From Bacteroidales bacterium UBA3808 (GTDB taxonomy: Bacteria > Bacteroidota > Bacteroidia > Bacteroidales > Paludibacteraceae), in the NCBI GenBank assembly GCA_002369075.1, contig DFEG01000005.1:1-5261 (forward strand): 5,261 nucleotides of DNA, written 5' to 3'. Each line of letters begins with the position of its first letter. Within the stretch, counting starts at the first letter, position 1. Positions 4,638 through 5,261 of this stretch are shown here, in pieces. The translations under genes and the position numbers were made by a program. Under the pieces are notes generated by a model. The model searched no databases. It was not told where the DNA came from and was given only the letters and a program-made list of their open reading frames with translations.

Positions 4638-4669
4638 CAAAGGTACTGCTTTTTTTTGATATATGCAAA
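4638..4669 (-). promoter_or_regulatory. Consensus Bacteroidota promoter, orphan
   Basis: Minus strand TTTG (4669-4666), a 20-bp spacer (4665-4646) and TACCTTTG (4645-4638): both elements match TTTG / TAnnTTTG exactly. The spacer contains an A8 run. No protein gene starts downstream; it begins about 30 bp past the hairpin that follows the outer-membrane gene, consistent with an independent transcription unit. Confidence 0.8.
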
Positions 4670-4699
4670 CAATTAAGCAAAAAGTTTGGCATTATAATA

Positions 4700-4725
4700 G
4701 GCGCTCACGGAGGTTCGTGAGCGCC
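4700..4725 (-). terminator. Hairpin after the outer-membrane protein gene
   Basis: Perfect 10-bp stem GGCGCTCACG / CGTGAGCGCC with a 6-nt loop, 49 bp past the stop codon. On the minus strand it is followed by TATTATAAT rather than a clean U run, so termination may be weak or the hairpin may mainly protect the mRNA 3' end. Confidence 0.6.
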
Positions 4726-4774
4726 CGAAGTAAGTAAGCGGGGTATGTTTTTTCAGGAATGAGTAAGGTTCATA

Positions 4775-5261
4775 TTAGAACGTGTACCGTACACCGAGGT
4801 TGAGTGTCCAGTCGAAGGTATGGAAAGCTCCGATATTTCCCGTTCCGTCATTACCCAGAAGACAGCCGTAACCGGGTCGGAAGTCGAAGGAGAAAGCGAT
4901 AGGGGCATTCTTCATCTTGGCTTCAATACCTGCGGCAGCCCCTGCACCTACGATACCTCCGGCTGCACCCATGTCGATATAACCGCCTTTGATCTGCCCG
5001 CCCACATAGTAGTCGAGACGGATCCCTTTGCCTTCCGCGCACTTAGCCTGATACGCCAGCACAAGATCATTCACTGCGCCGATGGCAGGTGTACTGAAAC
5101 CGTTTCCGGCAGCTGCCCAGCTACCGAGATAACCGAACTCCTCGATCAGCGTGAAATGGGCACTCACCATTTTCTTGTACTGGAAACCGATACCTGAGCC
5201 TGCAACGACACCGACGCTGTGGGTGTACTCTTTGTTTGATTTGGGAGCGGCCTTCGCAGTG
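4775..5261 (-). CDS. Small outer-membrane beta-barrel protein (N-terminus outside the window)
   Basis: The frame is open from the stop at 4775 to the right window edge, giving 161 visible residues that begin TAKAAPKSNKEYTHSVGVV. The first visible residues look like the region just after a signal-peptide cleavage site; the start codon and most of the signal peptide lie beyond the edge. An internal ATG at 5170 is not the start, because the preceding residues (GSGIGFQYKK) continue the first beta strands. Short amphipathic, glycine- and aromatic-rich strands (GIGFQYKK, LDYYVGGQIKGGYIDMG, IAFSFDFRPGYG) and a last strand WTLNLGVRYTF with C-terminal Phe fit the BAM-recognised signature. About 160 residues suits an 8-stranded barrel of the OmpX/OmpA-domain size. 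A specific function cannot be named. Confidence 0.85.
   Translation of the reverse strand, partial: TAKAAPKSNKEYTHSVGVVAGSGIGFQYKKMVSAHFTLIEEFGYLGSWAAAGNGFSTPAIGAVNDLVLAYQAKCAEGKGIRLDYYVGGQIKGGYIDMGAAGGIVGAGAAAGIEAKMKNAPIAFSFDFRPGYGCLLGNDGTGNIGAFHTFDWTLNLGVRYTF

Larger units (their letters stand above)
3857..4774. other. 918-bp region without a convincing protein gene
   Basis: No open frame here has a recognisable domain or respects the hairpins and terminators. The stretch instead holds the hydrolase promoter, a long imperfect inverted repeat, a structured RNA candidate, a bidirectional terminator, two large repeat-built hairpins, short phased repeats, a perfect palindrome, an orphan promoter and the hairpin after the outer-membrane gene. 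These are listed separately. Within it, 4305-4381 shows nothing I can identify. Confidence 0.8.

Noticed and set aside
4421..4692. Two overlapping minus-strand frames of 83 and 86 aa
   Set aside because: Both start upstream of or within the orphan promoter and read through the terminator-like hairpin; the repeated RQL/RFL-type residues only reflect the 9-nt repeat.
3857..4774. CRISPR array or insertion sequence
   Set aside because: The repeats are short and lack regular unique spacers; no transposase frame or target-site duplication is seen.

Overview
The window looks like chromosome from a member of the Bacteroidales (phylum Bacteroidota), perhaps Prevotellaceae-like. Two leftward promoters match the Bacteroidota primary-sigma consensus (TTTG, about 20 bp, TAnnTTTG), gene leaders lack Shine-Dalgarno sequences, and the proteins are Bacteroidota-type: a three-domain Xaa-Pro aminopeptidase, a secreted rhamnogalacturonan-acetylesterase-like SGNH hydrolase with a C-terminal beta-rich module, and a small outer-membrane barrel ending in Phe. 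The genus cannot be fixed from this sequence.

Layout: all four protein genes are on the minus strand. Reading in the direction of transcription (right to left), an outer-membrane beta-barrel protein (N-terminus cut by the window edge) ends at 4775 and is followed by a perfect 10-bp hairpin. A 918-bp stretch without a convincing protein gene follows (3857-4774). Then comes a compact block of SGNH hydrolase, Xaa-Pro aminopeptidase and ClpP, separated by only 23 and 28 nt, so probably one operon driven by the promoter at 3883-3914. Functionally the block combines one envelope or secreted carbohydrate esterase with two cytoplasmic proteolysis genes. The ClpP is a divergent paralogue (INSQGG instead of INSPGG) outside the usual tig-clpP-clpX setting.

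The gene-free stretch is dense with structure. It holds a roughly 161-bp imperfect inverted repeat whose left arm overlaps the hydrolase promoter; a structured RNA candidate of about 140 nt with a long-range closing stem (6S-RNA-like shape, identity unproven); a strong bidirectional terminator; two large hairpins built from 9-nt-period repeats and flanked by T or A runs; three 11-nt-phased repeats; a 17-bp perfect palindrome; and an orphan consensus promoter facing leftward into one of the large hairpins, which suggests a small RNA.

The most unusual pattern is a set of at least six tandem tracts with a 7-nt period but different unit sequences, scattered through the three-gene block. Four or five lie inside coding sequence (loops, a linker, a signal-peptide core) and one covers the aminopeptidase stop codon and the leader of clpP. 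Because 7 is coprime to 3, a pure heptamer reads as the same cyclic heptapeptide in every frame. The units inside genes are mostly stop-free on the coding strand, whereas the unit at the gene boundary has a stop in every frame.
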